Below the pieces are notes generated by a model, which saw nothing but the letters and a program-made list of their open reading frames with translations, was not told the origin of the DNA and made no database searches. Below, piece after piece: positions 22,516-33,562 of a DNA stretch of 64,000 bases. Position numbers and translations under genes: made by a program. The stretch is from Isoetes taiwanensis (Eukaryota > Streptophyta > Lycopodiopsida > Isoetales > Isoetaceae): assembly GCA_021234155.1 (NCBI GenBank), contig JAJEKV010000030.1, positions 11,098,525 through 11,162,524 of the forward strand, in the 5' to 3' direction. Numbering within the stretch: position 1 is the stretch's first letter; every line of letters begins with the position of its first letter.

Positions 22516-23021
22516 AAGAGATCAAATCATGACTAATCACGATAGTGTGAAGTCGTGCTATAAATCTCGGCCTTCAGTTTCAATCAGATGATCTCGACCA
22601 TTTAAATTAGGGCTTGATCCATTCAATACGATATAACATTACAATATAAGATATAAGTGTTGTGCATGGCGTGCATCTTTTATTACCCTTCTAAATATGA
22701 TATACAGGTTTTACTAAATTATTTTAGATTTATTTTTGTCATTGAATTTTTCTTGTGCTGCAACCGGATTCAAATCGAAAATTTTTGCTAGTCATTAGCT
22801 GTGGTAGCAAAGCATTCTTGGTATCGAGATGCAGGTGTGATGGTGGACCACTGGAATGCCAGAATGAGTCACTTGCTGGGCTTTCAGAGCCAAATCGACC
22901 CTTCCAGGCTTGATTCCAGGTAGATTTCAGAGCCAAATCGACCCTTCCAGACTTGATTCCGGATAGATTTGTTGCTTTTTCACTTAAGGGTTTCGGAGAT
23001 GGAGCATGGAAGAAATAGTAC
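22516..23021. other. No gene; 42-bp duplication
   Basis: TTTCAGAGCCAAATCGACCC and its continuation to GATTCC occur twice in tandem at about 22886-22970. Otherwise nothing supportable. Confidence 0.5.
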
Positions 23022-23026
23022 AAAGG
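23022..23026. repeat. Target-site duplication of element A (left)
   Basis: AAAGG; matched exactly by AAAGG at 34143-34147 directly after the other LTR. Confidence 0.95.
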
Positions 23027-23606
23027 TGTTTGGGGTCTGGGTTCAGGAACTCCTGCAAGACAGCACTCTGTGAGGACCCTTGGATCAAACAGGAGAATCC
23101 GGTAGCTGTGTCACGTGGGATTTGCAAAAGAACAAAAGGAAGGAAAAAGAGAGAAGACGAAAGAAAAGACAAATGAGAACACAATGATGAGAACAGAACT
23201 CCATGATATCAATGAGAATACATGAGCTCTCTCAATAGAGAGAAAAACAGAATGGAGACACGAACCAAAAACTCATCTAGCCCTCAAATGCTAGCTCTAC
23301 TCATATATATAGTACAATGGCCTTTGGCCCAATATAGATACTCTGTCAGATCTCGATGCCGACTCCTGGAAAGAGGCCTGATTTGCAGGACTGTTGGCGG
23401 TGCCTCTTGAGGTGCCTGAAATCACGCTGATGCGGACGGCCCATCACTTGTCTGTTCTCTGCCTCTTCTTTGGCGTGGGCGTAGCCTTCTGCGTGGCCTT
23501 CTGCTGGGCTTTTGACGACTGACCTGGACCTGACTTTGGATCCTTGGTCTTGACCTGGTCTGAGGTGTGCATGAATAGTCCTGTACCAGGACGTACAGGA
23601 CTAACA
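23027..23606 (-). repeat. 3' LTR of element A
   Basis: 580 bp, plus-strand ends TGTTTGGG and ACTAACA. A TATATATA box-like run is at about 23300-23309 (read on either strand). It codes the last residues of ORF3. Confidence 0.95.
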
Positions 23607-23622
23607 CTCCCCCCCCCCACCA
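23607..23622 (-). promoter_or_regulatory. Polypurine tract of element A
   Basis: On the minus strand TGGTGGGGGGGGGGAG directly precedes the 3' LTR. It is translated as Gly codons in ORF3 (VGGGS). Confidence 0.85.
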
Positions 23623-24348
23623 AACGACACTCAGGGGCGAGAAAAGGAGGAAGTGTTTCAGACGGTGGAAACCCAGCGATGTCAAATTCATCTTGGCGTG
23701 TATGAGGGCGGTTACCATAGTGAGAGTTGGCAATAAGGTCTTGTCGTGCCGTGAGAGCTTCAGGAGTGTTGAGACCTATTGCTGGATGAGCGTCGATAAG
23801 AAACCCGGAGGACACCATTTCTTCAAGAGCACAGTGTGCTTCAGCAGGGACAAACTGGCATTCCATGAGAAGACATGTCTGAAGGCGGAAGGCACTGACG
23901 CTGGCATTCGGGTTGCAATAATAGATAGGACGCTTCCGAGCAAGAGAACTCAACAGAAGGCACTTTCAAGCAGCACAAAAAACCTGCTTGGCGGTGAACT
24001 GATGGATCCGGGGAGGTGGCAGCACGCTCCAAGAAGAGATCAAGACCGGAGACAGCATGAGTAGGTGTCTGCCAACCTCGCTCATTAGGGATGTAGATCC
24101 AATTTTCAGTGTGCTCCAAGGTAGCACCATTCTCCCAAGTAGAGCGTCGAACAAAACGTGGATCCCATCGAAGATCTGTGGAGATCTGAGGAGGAGTCCA
24201 CCCAACGTGGCCTTCCAGGACCTTAGTCCAAAAGGGAAGACGCCAGTCGGATGTGAGATATCTGGGGCGTGGAGGTGCACCCAAGGAAGCATAGGGAGAT
24301 TGAGCGGCGCCAGTGGGCGTGGGCTGCTGGGCCTGTTCCCTGAATTTG

Positions 24349-24589
24349 CCCCGGGGGATTCACCTTTATCACATGAGCATATGCCACCTGCGTGCTTAAG
24401 GTGAGAAGAAACACCCCTATATACGTACGCAAAAGTGTTGGAAAAACACCCCTTCCATAGAGAAAATACACTAGAATGTCAGTAAGAGGGGGATTTAAAC
24501 CCCTAGTATACGTACGAAAACATCGAGAAAAAACCCCCTTCCATACACTCACTAGGTTTATACGGGTCTTCTGGGTGAATCCCCCGGGG
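24349..24589. mobile_element. MITE family M1, copy 1 (241 bp) inside ORF3
   Basis: Perfect 16-bp terminal inverted repeats CCCCGGGGGATTCACC, flanked by a 6-bp duplication AATTTG (24343-24348 and 24590-24595). The interior has TACGTACG motifs and A-runs followed by CCCCTTCCAT, which recur in copy 2 at 37117-37366. Excision on paper restores the ORF3 frame exactly, confirming the borders. No coding capacity. Superfamily uncertain. Confidence 0.9.
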
Positions 24590-27385
24590 AATTTGCGAAC
24601 AAGGTCTGCATCAAGAGCATTGCACCACTGGTCCCAATCAGAGCCTGAGAGCATGGTCCAAACTGGAGGTGAGACCCAACCCGTGGGTATAGTCTGATTG
24701 TCCAGAAAGGCACGCAGCGTGTTGTAGCCACCCAAGTACTGTAAGTAAACTTGAGCAAACGGAAGGTCCTCAGGGGAGCTAAATTTTTCCGCACCTGTTC
24801 GAGCGTTTCTGCTTGCCACAGAGGGAGGTGAGGAGCAAGCTCAGGCATGTACTCAGTGCTGAGGGTGTTTACTTTAGCAGGATCCTGTAAGTACTGATTG
24901 TTTGTAATAACAACCAGTGAGCATGAGGATCGCCTTGAAAAATTTGATGAGGCCCATCTAAGAACTTATCGTGTATGTCAGCCAGATAAAAATCATGAAG
25001 AACATAAGCCATAGGCTGGACAACACGGAAGATGACAAGATCGGGATCCGTACAAAGGAGTTGACCAAAAACTAATAGGGCACAGAGTAAGCCTTTGTCT
25101 TCAATGGAAAGGTCTGGCCAGATCCTGAGAAAATCCGAGCTACCAAGGGGCTCATTAAGCTTGCCTTGTGCCGAGTACCACTTTAGAATAAAAAGATGGC
25201 GTCGGGCCACGACGTAATCCAGATAGCTGGAAGTGGAAAAGTCCTCGGGAATGCGGAGAGCAAGATCAATATACGTCTCGGTTTGACTCTGTGCCTCTTC
25301 CGCAGATTGAACAGCTTGTTTGACCTGATGCTCCAAATCACGGATCTGATTATCTTTGTCAGCAAGGAGACGGGACTGATCACGGAACCTTCTGTGAGAG
25401 AGTGTGGCCTGTGAAGATGAAGGCACTTGAGTGGAGTGTTGAAGCCGAAGAGTGGCTATTTCTGTATCATCAATGATCTTCTGCTTCTGAGCTTCAGTGA
25501 GTTGAGCCTGGAGAGGCGTGACCTGATTTTCGAGCGTGGAAAGTTGGTCTTCAAGAGAAGTGATGCGCGCGTTGCGCTCATCAAGTTCTTGGAGCTGTTT
25601 GTTGTAATTCTGAGAGAGCTCCGTGTACATGGTTTTGAGGTCGGCAAGGAGTTTATCCTTGTCCTTGATGGTAGCCAACAATTCTTGAATAGTTGACTGT
25701 AATTGAGCCTGTTGATCCTCGAGCAGGCTAGTCCTTTCTTGTTCTGCCTTGAATGATTCACGGGCCTGTAAAAGAGCCTCGTGCTTTTCTTGAAGACTAT
25801 CTTCGAGAAATTGGATTTTGACGGTGGCTGTCTGGAAATCCCTGTGAGTACATCTGTGGCCTCCATGTAAATTTGAATTCCATTCATGAAAGTTTCCTGG
25901 GAATCTTGAAGCTTGAGCATGACGGCTTGGACATCCTGTTGGTATTGATAAAGAGCTTGTCTGGACGGCGGGTATGTAGGGCACGTTTGTCGTTGAGATT
26001 GGGATGCCTGTGAAACATGGTGAGAACTGGAGTGCACAGTTTCCGTGGAGGAAGAGGAGACAGGTATGATAGGTTCTTTGTGTGGAGCATGATGAGGGGG
26101 AGGAGAAGGCTGAGGACGTGAAGTCTCTGCATGAAGGTTGTGGTCAACAGGAGCGAGATGTGAGGGCTGTTTGGTGGAGGCTTGAGATGCTGTATATTGA
26201 TGAGTGGTGAACCTTGACTGGGGAGGGGGGGACAATGACGGAGGATGGCCTGCAGATGAGCACCGATTGTAGATTCAAGGCCCGAAGAAGGGGTTGCTCG
26301 GATGCGATCAATTTCATGAAGGAGGCGGAGGAACAAAATTTGAGGCCAATCAATAGAATGGATGGAGTGGATGGCCAAGATAACAATGTTGAAGAACTGT
26401 TTATTGATGTGCGTGTTCTTGATGGAATACCCATAGAACTTACGCCACAGGAATTTGACAAACGTATCATGGGATTTGGCGATGTTCGTGAGACGATGAG
26501 TGTTGGCCTGATAAGGAAGTTGGCCATACTGGGTGACATCCTGTTCCTGTAAAGCAGCCCAAGATAAAGAAGGCTTGCGAATAGGTAACTGGAATACCTG
26601 AGAAAGAAGAACTGGAGTGAGCAGAATATCCGTCTGATCGACTCTTGTGGCGTAACCAGCCATGGTGTTGACCATATGAGAAACAAACTGTCTGAGTTGG
26701 TCCGGATTTGGCGCAGGGAGTTCTTGCCTGGAGAATTCATACAGCCCGTAGCGTTCTGCAACTTCGCGACTTGGACCTTCCAGGGCATCACAAAAGGTAG
26801 GAGTGGAGAAAACAACAGACTGAAAAAGAGCCTGATCCCGTGGAGCACTAACCTGAAGAGTAGGGAACTTAGGGGAAGCAGCCATGGCAAGAAGCAAAAG
26901 AAGGAAGCACGAGAGCGGATTGAAAGAAGCCGGAGGACGGAGAGTGGAAGACGAAAACGAAAGGAGGCAAAAAGGTTTTAGGGCGCACAACCGTGGCGAA
27001 GGGGCATGATGAGAGTGGAAAACGAGCCGTTGATATGGCCAGATGGCAACAGATCTGAAGAGGATGATTGAGAGGCAAAATTTTGGCTAAGTCCCAGAGT
27101 AGGGAAGGGAAGGGCAGATGAACGGTGGAGATAAATCGTGAAGGAACGGGAGGATTTGACAGTTTGGCAAAGGTACAAATAATAATGACAGACGGGCGTA
27201 AAAGGAAGGAATAGCATTTAAAGCAGGCAACTCGAAGTGGGATATCATAAAAAGAAATGTCAGAAGGTACCATGGCTAGATATGCGGCGGGAGAAAAGAT
27301 TCTGGATTTAGAAACAACTTTGTATTGCAACCACATTAGCAATTATGTGATTGGTCCACGTCGGCAGAGCTCCAAGCGGTTGGGC

Positions 27386-27392
27386 TATATAA
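27386..27392 (+). promoter_or_regulatory. TATA box of the antisense gene in element A
   Basis: CTATATAAG lies 40 bases upstream of the ATG at 27432. An inverted CCAAT box (ATTGG, 27350-27354) and CCACGTCGG (27356-27364) lie just upstream. Spacing fits a plant polymerase II core promoter with a start near 27417-27424. Confidence 0.6.
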
Positions 27393-27431
27393 GACGAGCA
27401 GTGGTCGGAGCTGAGACACCAGTTTGCAGCG

Positions 27432-27671
27432 ATGGAGCAGGAGTGTACTATGCCGCGAAACTGCCAAGAGTGGGTGACTTGTAAGATGAGCACCCTCGAC
27501 CTGTGGAAGTGCCGCAATCGCGGCATCCCTATGGACGGCTGGTGTGGCGGGATGGCGGAGCATCCCGACCCTTTAACTAATCCCATTGAGGTGGTGCTGC
27601 ATCTGCGCTGGGATCCTGAGCAGTGCCTCTACCATGTGCTCTACATAACCTCTGCTCCAAACCCGGAGTAG
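27432..27671 (+). CDS. Small cysteine-containing protein, antisense within element A
   Basis: A 79-codon frame from ATG 27432 to TAG 27671, opposite in orientation to gag, pol and ORF3. It occupies the spacer between the pol stop and the ORF3 start. The protein has six cysteines (about residues 5, 11, 17, 27, 38, 66), with CTMPRNCQEWVTC near the start and HLRWDPEQCLYHVLYITS near the end. I see no signal peptide or membrane segment and do not recognise the family. A TATA box lies 40 bases upstream, and AATATAATATAAAT (27760-27773), a possible poly(A) region, lies 90 bases downstream, just before the pol stop. Composition is GC-richer than the surrounding spacer. Antisense ORFs are known in some plant Ty3/gypsy elements, for example maize Grande; relation to those is untested. 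Confidence 0.5.
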   Translation: MEQECTMPRNCQEWVTCKMSTLDLWKCRNRGIPMDGWCGGMAEHPDPLTNPIEVVLHLRWDPEQCLYHVLYITSAPNPE

Positions 27672-27779
27672 GGGCACTTTTTAACTTAGGATTTTGTAAA
27701 TAGGGCTCAGCCCATAGCGGATGTATATGGGCAATGCCCACCTTTTGTGTTTCGCCACTAATATAATATAAATATGCTG

Positions 27780-30700
27780 CTAGTCACTATCTTCTGAGTC
27801 AGAATGTTGTTGTTGATCATGTGTATGAACTCTTGTATCGTCTGTATGAAATTGTTTTAGGCAAAAACCATTAACCAGTGTAGGTAATGGAGTGCCATCT
27901 AACTCAGCCAGTTTGAAAACACTGGGTTGCACCACTTGAAGAATTTGATATGGTCCCAACCAACGAAACTTTAATTTGCCTGGAAAATTTTTGTATCTTG
28001 AATCATAGAGCAGATACAAATCACCTTCTTTGAAAGTTTTGGTCTTAAGATGTTTGTCATGCAACGATTTCTGCAACTGTTGGCCATGAAGAACACGAAT
28101 ATAAGCGTCTCTCCGAAGTTCATCCAACTGTTCAAGTTGATAAACCCTTTCTTTAAGAGCTGCAGGTGGATTGTGTGCGGTAGCCAGTTGGAAACGCAGC
28201 GTCGGAAGGATATATTCAAAGGGCATAAGTGTTTCTTGACCATAAACCAACTTGAAAGGAGTGTGGCCAGTAGCAATTTTGAAACTGGTATTGTAAGCCC
28301 AAAGAACAGTAGGTAGCTTGTCTTGCCAATCCGTGCGAGAGGCATCACAAATTTTCTTGAGAATAGTGATGAGAGTTTTGTTGGTACTTTCAGCCAAACC
28401 ATTCCCTTGAGGATAATAAGGTGTACTCTTCCTGTGATGGATATGAAGATAATCCGTTAGCGCCTTGATGGTATGATTAACAAAATGAACCCCACGATCA
28501 CTAACAAGTTCCGTGGGACAACCAAAATGCGTGATGATGTGCGTGTAGAGAACCTTGCGGGAGAGCGTCACGGGCCGTGGGCCGTCCCACACGCTGACAG
28601 ACGTCACACGTGCGAGCATGAGCATGGGCATCCTTGAAGAGCGTGGGCCAGAAATATCCTGCCAGAAGAATTTTGCGTGTCGTGGTGTCACCACTGAAAT
28701 GACCACCACCAAGCCCTTCATGGGCTTGTTGAACGATATCGGGCACCTCATGAGGGAGTACACAACGACGGAGGACCATGTCTTTGCCGCGTTTGTACAG
28801 ATGGCCCGCAACCATGGTATAGTCACGGACTTCACGGAGAAACTGACGGCGGCGTGAGCGAAGTTTTTCTGGGGAGAGCGTGGGATCTTCAGACGGAAGA
28901 ACACCAGTGAGGAGATACTGCTGAAAGTTGTTGAACCAGTGGAGCGTGGCTGTGACGAGGAACAGTTGAGCGTCTGGAAAGGCATCAGAAACACCCGTGG
29001 AGGTATCATCTGTGTGGATGCGTGAAAGATAATCGGGCACCACATGAGACTTGCCTCTTATGAACGATTTTGAAAGGAGCGAATTTTTGCAGAAGAAAGA
29101 CCCAACGAGCAATTCGACCCGTGGGGGTGGCCTTGTTGATCAAGTAAAGAAGAGCTTGATGATCAACAAAGAACTTGATCTTGCTTCCCAACAAATAATG
29201 ACGGAAGCGTTGGACACAGAAAACTAAGCCCAATGCTTCCCGTTCCGTGGCAGAGTAGTTGCGCTCAGCAGGATTGAGTTTTCTGCTGGTAGAGCGGATT
29301 GGTTTATTCGTGTGCTCATCATAGGCCTGAGAAAGAACAGCACCGATGGCAAAAGCTGAGACGTCCACATGAACATGAAAAGGCTTGTCCCATTGAGGAG
29401 GAACAAGTACCGGGGCCTGAATAAGCAACAACTTCAACTTCTGGAAAGCAGCTTCCGCCTGGGGATTCCAAGCCCAAGTGGATTCATCACCCGTGAGTTT
29501 ATGAATGGGATCCGCAATAGCCGCAAGTCTAGGTATGAAGGTAGAATAATAGTTGACCTTACCCAAGAAGGAACGTGTCTCCTTAATATTTGAGGGTGCG
29601 TGAGCCTTCAGCACACAACTTATTTTGGCAGGATCTGTAGTGATCCCTTCTTTACTAACCACATGACCCAAAAGAACACCTGAGGTGACGCAAAAGGTGC
29701 ATTTCTCAGGATTTAGACTGATGCCAGACTCATCACATTTTTGAAAGACCAGCTCTAACTTCTCCAAGTGATCATCCATGGAGCTGTAGGCTGAAAAAGT
29801 CATCTTGAAAGATCTGAAGAAAAGGATTATCCTTCATATAGTCATGAAAGACCGAGAGCATGATGCGCTGGAACGTGGATGGAGAGTTTGATAAACCAAA
29901 AAGAACCACCTTATAGGCAAAAGTGCCCCACGGGATTGTGAAGGTAGTTTTGAGTTGATCTTCTTGCTTGATAGAGATTTGATTGTACCCTGAAAAGTCA
30001 TCCATGAAAGAGTACATCTCATGACCAGCAACCTCTTCAAGAACCTGGTCGGTGAAGGGAAGCGGGATATGATCACGCTATGTGGCCTGATTGAGTGTAC
30101 GATAGTCCACACAAACGCGGATCTTACCATTGTGCTTGAGAGCAATGACGATGGAGCTCACCCATTCAGAGTGTTTGACCTCATAAATCAAGCCAGCAGC
30201 TAAAAGTTTGTCAATTTCGGCCTTGACACGGTCACGGTAATTGGGGTTGAGCCTGTACTGTCATTGCTAGATTGGGCATGCGTCAGGTTTGGTAGGAATG
30301 GTTAGTTCCCCCAATTCTTTTTTTACACCTCGAAGATCTTTGTAGCTCCAGGCAAAAATATGTTTAAATTTTTTGAACAGTGTCACAGCTCGTGCTTTAT
30401 AGGGCGGTGGAAGATGGGCAGCTAGGCGGACTAGTTGATTGTTACCAATATCCACGATTTCCACGTCTGGAGTTTGAATATGTGGAACCACCTCCGTGTC
30501 CTGAACGTGATGAGCAGGAGGTTGAAGCATGACGGGAGGTGCAACATTCTGAGTGGTGAAGAAAAGAGGTTGTTGAGCTTCGTCGAGCGAAGGTTGTTTC
30601 ATGACGGCATGAACATCCACAGTCTCAGAAGGAAGGTCGGTGTCCGAAAAATGGTCAAGACGTTGAATTCGATTGCAAGGAGCCAGGTAAGGGTCCAGAA

Positions 30701-31350
30701 AAGCGGCCACAGCCTGGTCTTGATCCAGAGTCATCTCTCTCCAAGGATCAGCGTACTCAGGGTAGGATGAGAGAGGCAGACTCGCTAGCCTGAACATTAT
30801 AGATATTTTGTGCTTCTTCAGAATCAGTGTCGGAGATGGAAGGTTCAGCATTTTCAACAGAGATTAACTTGCCAGTTTCCAAATCCATGGTAGCATTGAG
30901 ATGACCATCAGTGATGACAAGTTGATCCGTGGCCCAGTAATGAATACTTTTAGCCTGGCGGAGAAAAGGTCGTCCTACCAGCATTTCATAGTCACCCGGA
31001 TCTTCTCCAGCCTTCCAAACCCTAAATTCCAAGGGGAATTTGAGATCGCCAATGCTAATGTGCAGGAGAGGAGTGACGCCTTGAGGTCGTGTGATATGGC
31101 CATTGGCCAACTTGATGTCATAAGGGGCACTGTATAGTTGTTTGATTCCCAATTGCTTCCTGAGCTTATCAGTAATGAGATTGACAGCACTGCCCCCATC
31201 GATTTGAACATGATTGATGTGCTGATTGCCCACCGTGGCATTCACCATGGGTATTGATGTCGCGACGGCTCCCACCAGAACAGTGGGAAGAGGCAACTGA
31301 TCTTTGAGAGCCGGACAGAGTTTCAAAATGGTGGCCAAGCTCAAGGGAAT
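27780..31350 (-). pseudogene. pol: Element A pol (PR-RT-RH-IN)
   Basis: In order: aspartic protease with active-site VQIDGGSAVNLI (about 31195) and flap-like GRPFLRQAKSIHYW; reverse transcriptase with RVCVDYRTLNQ (about 30120), FMDDFSGYNQI (about 30000) and the catalytic Asp pair in FQDDF; RNase H (VHVDVSAFAIGAVLSQ, ATEREALGLVF, FFVDHQALLYL); integrase HHCC finger (LPHEVPDIVQQAHEG ... CDVCQR), core VSDRGVHF and GLAESTNKTL, and C-terminal LGPYQILQV. At least four frame breaks occur. At about 28590 the integrase jumps from PTARDALP to VLYTHIITHFG. The intervening part, which should hold the first catalytic Asp, is missing, so integrase cannot be active. Pol stops at TAG 27782-27780. Confidence 0.92.
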
Positions 31351-33515
31351 CTTGAGCAGGATCCAAAGGAGCAGGAGTCTGTGGTAAAGAAGCTGAAACC
31401 TCTTTGAGAAGCTCCACCTCTGCAGCAATATTAGGATACGGCTGAGAGCGTGTGCTTGTAGATGACGATGGTGCCTCCAGACGCTGCTGAGCTCTAGTTG
31501 TGGCATGAACATTGGCCAATGTGCGACCTTCCGCGGCCTGCATGAGTTTGAGAATACTTTGTCTCACCTTGGGCATGACGTGGGGCATGAGTGTATCTAG
31601 ATCCAGCGCGAAATGCACTTTTTTGTCATCTTCATGTGGTACCGTCTCGACAGTAAAAGCTGGTTGTGTGTCATGAGGGATAATGGCCAAGGGACGGGAA
31701 GCCCTGGTCTGGCGTGAAACCAAACCAACCCAATTTGACTGCTGCACCGGAGGGTTTAGTGCCTGATAGATTTCCTCTTGAGCCTGTTGATCCAGAGGAT
31801 TGGAGGTAGATGCTGTTTGCTGAGGTCTCTGTTGTTGAGATGGCCGTGGGGGCTTCCTCAAAACAGGACGTGGGCCTTGTTTACCATTGGCAACCCACAG
31901 CTGATAGGCCGTGAGGCATACAGAAGTAGGTTGATTTGTTCCCGGAAGTTGGACTTGAACTTGGGGAAGTTGAGGGCACGCCGTGGTGGTATGACCCCAT
32001 TCGTGACAATGATAACATTGAGCTTTGGATGGATCAAAAGGAGGATGGGAGCCTGGGCCCCGTGACTGCTGAGGTGGTTGCATTGATTGATACTGTTGAG
32101 GTGGTGGAGCTTGATATTGCTGAGGCTGATATGATTCTTGCTGAGGCGTGGTCTGTACTTGAAAAACCATCTTCTGCTGGAAGGGTGTAGGATGCGAGCG
32201 GGTGCATTCTTCCGTGGCATGGTTGCACATGTTGCATCTTTTGCAATGAGGAGGGCCATTTGTGGAGTTGCATTCATTGGCCAAATGTCCTTGGTATTTA
32301 CAGATATGGCACCAGATCTGAGAGCGTTGTGGATTTGTTTGTGGAGGCTGGACGACATTCTGAGGAACCATGATGGGGGGCATGAAAGGTAGTTCCGTGA
32401 GAGCGACACCTCGTGAGGAGACATTGACAGAGTGATTGACCAGTTCAATCGCCTGCTCCAAAGTCTTCGGACGTAGATACTCCATCATGAAACGAATGGC
32501 AGGAGGAAGGCCCTGCAAAAATCAGACAAGAATCTGGCTTTGCGTGGGGTACTCCTGGAGTTTACTGATGAGGATGTGAAGACGGTCTGCGAAATCACGC
32601 GCAGACCCCGCACGTGGGTTGCTGCTGAAGATCATTGAGTTGCTTGAGCAGGAGTTGATCATCATCCGTGGTGCCATAATGAGAGAGAAATGCCGTTTTC
32701 ATTTCTTGCCAACTTTGTTTCTAGTGGCTTTTATTGGCCATGAGCCATTGATGAGGGGTGCCTCTGAGCGTGGTTGAAAAGATATGAAACTTGAGAATGG
32801 CCAAGGACTCGAATTCCTCCATATGAGCTTGAGCACTTTGGTCTAGAGGTTTGCCTTTAGTATTGCCAAAAGTAGGATAGGTCAGTTTCAGATTGTGATT
32901 AGGAGATGAAGGCTGAACTGGCGCATAGATAGGTGGAACATAGGCAGGAAGATAGCCTGATTGAACAGTCGTGGGTTGAGAACAAGGGGGTGGTGGAACA
33001 GAAAAACTCGGAGGGCCAGAGAAAGGAGCGTCTTGTGGGGAAGGACCATGAGATCGCTCCTCATTAGGCTTGAGATCTGTGAGCTGATAGACAGGAAGTG
33101 CATGATGAAAAGATGGGGAAGCCTGAAATTCGTGAACATGGGGAGGGCCAAAGGAAACTTGAGGGTAGCCCATCCCTGCCAGAGGAGAAGAAGGTTGTGA
33201 CGGCAGAGGGGTGTGGCCTGAGGGAATATGAATATAAGTGCTTTCTGGAGTCTGGAAATAATGAGGCGTGGGCTGAACGGGGGTATGATGGGGCGACTGA
33301 GGTTGAGAACAATGATGACACACAGGGGGAGACCCTGGTCGAGAATGAGCTCGAGGAGTAGGTGGTGCCGACTGAGCTCGTGAGCGGACACGACCTCCCT
33401 CAATGTCATAAGCATTGTCATACATGTCCCAAACAGCCTCGCGTCGTTGATGGCGCTCCAAACGAGCCGCTGTTTGGCAAAGAAGTTCTTTAGGAGTGAA
33501 ACCACGAGCCGACAT
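31350..33515 (-). pseudogene. gag: Element A gag
   Basis: Starts MSARGFTPKELLCQ at 33515, with a long Pro/Ser/His-rich N-terminal region, then LKLTYPTFGNTKGKP and FHIFSTTLRGTPHQWLMANK, typical of the plant retrotransposon Gag core. A TAG at 32723-32721 interrupts it; after small shifts it continues through QGLPPAIRFMMEYLRPKTLE. Three zinc-knuckle-like motifs follow: WCHICKYQGHLANEC, CKRCNMCNHATEEC, and a classical CYHCHEWGHTTTAC. Function in the family: particle assembly and RNA packaging. The long Pro-rich N-terminus, before the conserved core, is unusual for plant Gag. A frameshift near 31350 leads into the protease. Confidence 0.85.
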
Positions 33516-33545
33516 GATGGAAAGAAGGAAGAAAGAAAGATCAGA

Positions 33546-33561
33546 CCCGGCAGCGGCGACA
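33546..33561 (-). promoter_or_regulatory. Primer-binding site of element A, tRNA-Asp-like
   Basis: One base after the 5' LTR the minus strand reads TGTCGCCGCTGCCGGG. It resembles TGGCGCCGTTGCCGGG, the complement of a plant tRNA-Asp 3' end, with two mismatches. Identification is from memory of that PBS class. Confidence 0.6.
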
Positions 33562-33562
33562 G

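Larger units (their letters stand above)
23444..26885 (-). pseudogene. Element A ORF3: helical domain, coiled coil, basic LTR-encoded tail
   Basis: Starts MAASPKFPTLQVSAPRDQ at 26885. An N-terminal domain of about 240 residues (FVSHMVNTMAGYATRVDQTD, TPVLLSQVFQLPI, INKQFFNIVILAIHSIHSID) resembles the plant transposon protein domain often seen in extra ORFs of plant retrotransposons (resemblance by eye). A Pro/Ser/His-rich linker follows, then about 200 residues of coiled coil (IQFLEDSLQEKHEALLQA, LLADKDNQIRDLEHQVKQ) and a helical C-terminal part (YLDYVVARRHLFILKWY). Two or three frameshifts occur, and the MITE at 24349-24589 interrupts it. Removing the MITE and one duplication joins ADLVRKF to REQAQQPTPTGAA in frame. 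The frame then runs through the polypurine tract into the 3' LTR and ends TPKKRQRTDK at TGA 23446-23444. About 1,050 codons originally. The position matches env-like ORFs, but no signal peptide or membrane span is seen. Function unknown. Confidence 0.65.

Noticed and set aside
20801-22591. Very long open frames of up to 330 codons on both strands
   Set aside because: They are forced by the homopyrimidine composition; the proteins are low-complexity Phe/Ser/Pro/Leu or Lys/Glu/Gly/Arg and change frame with no codon preference.
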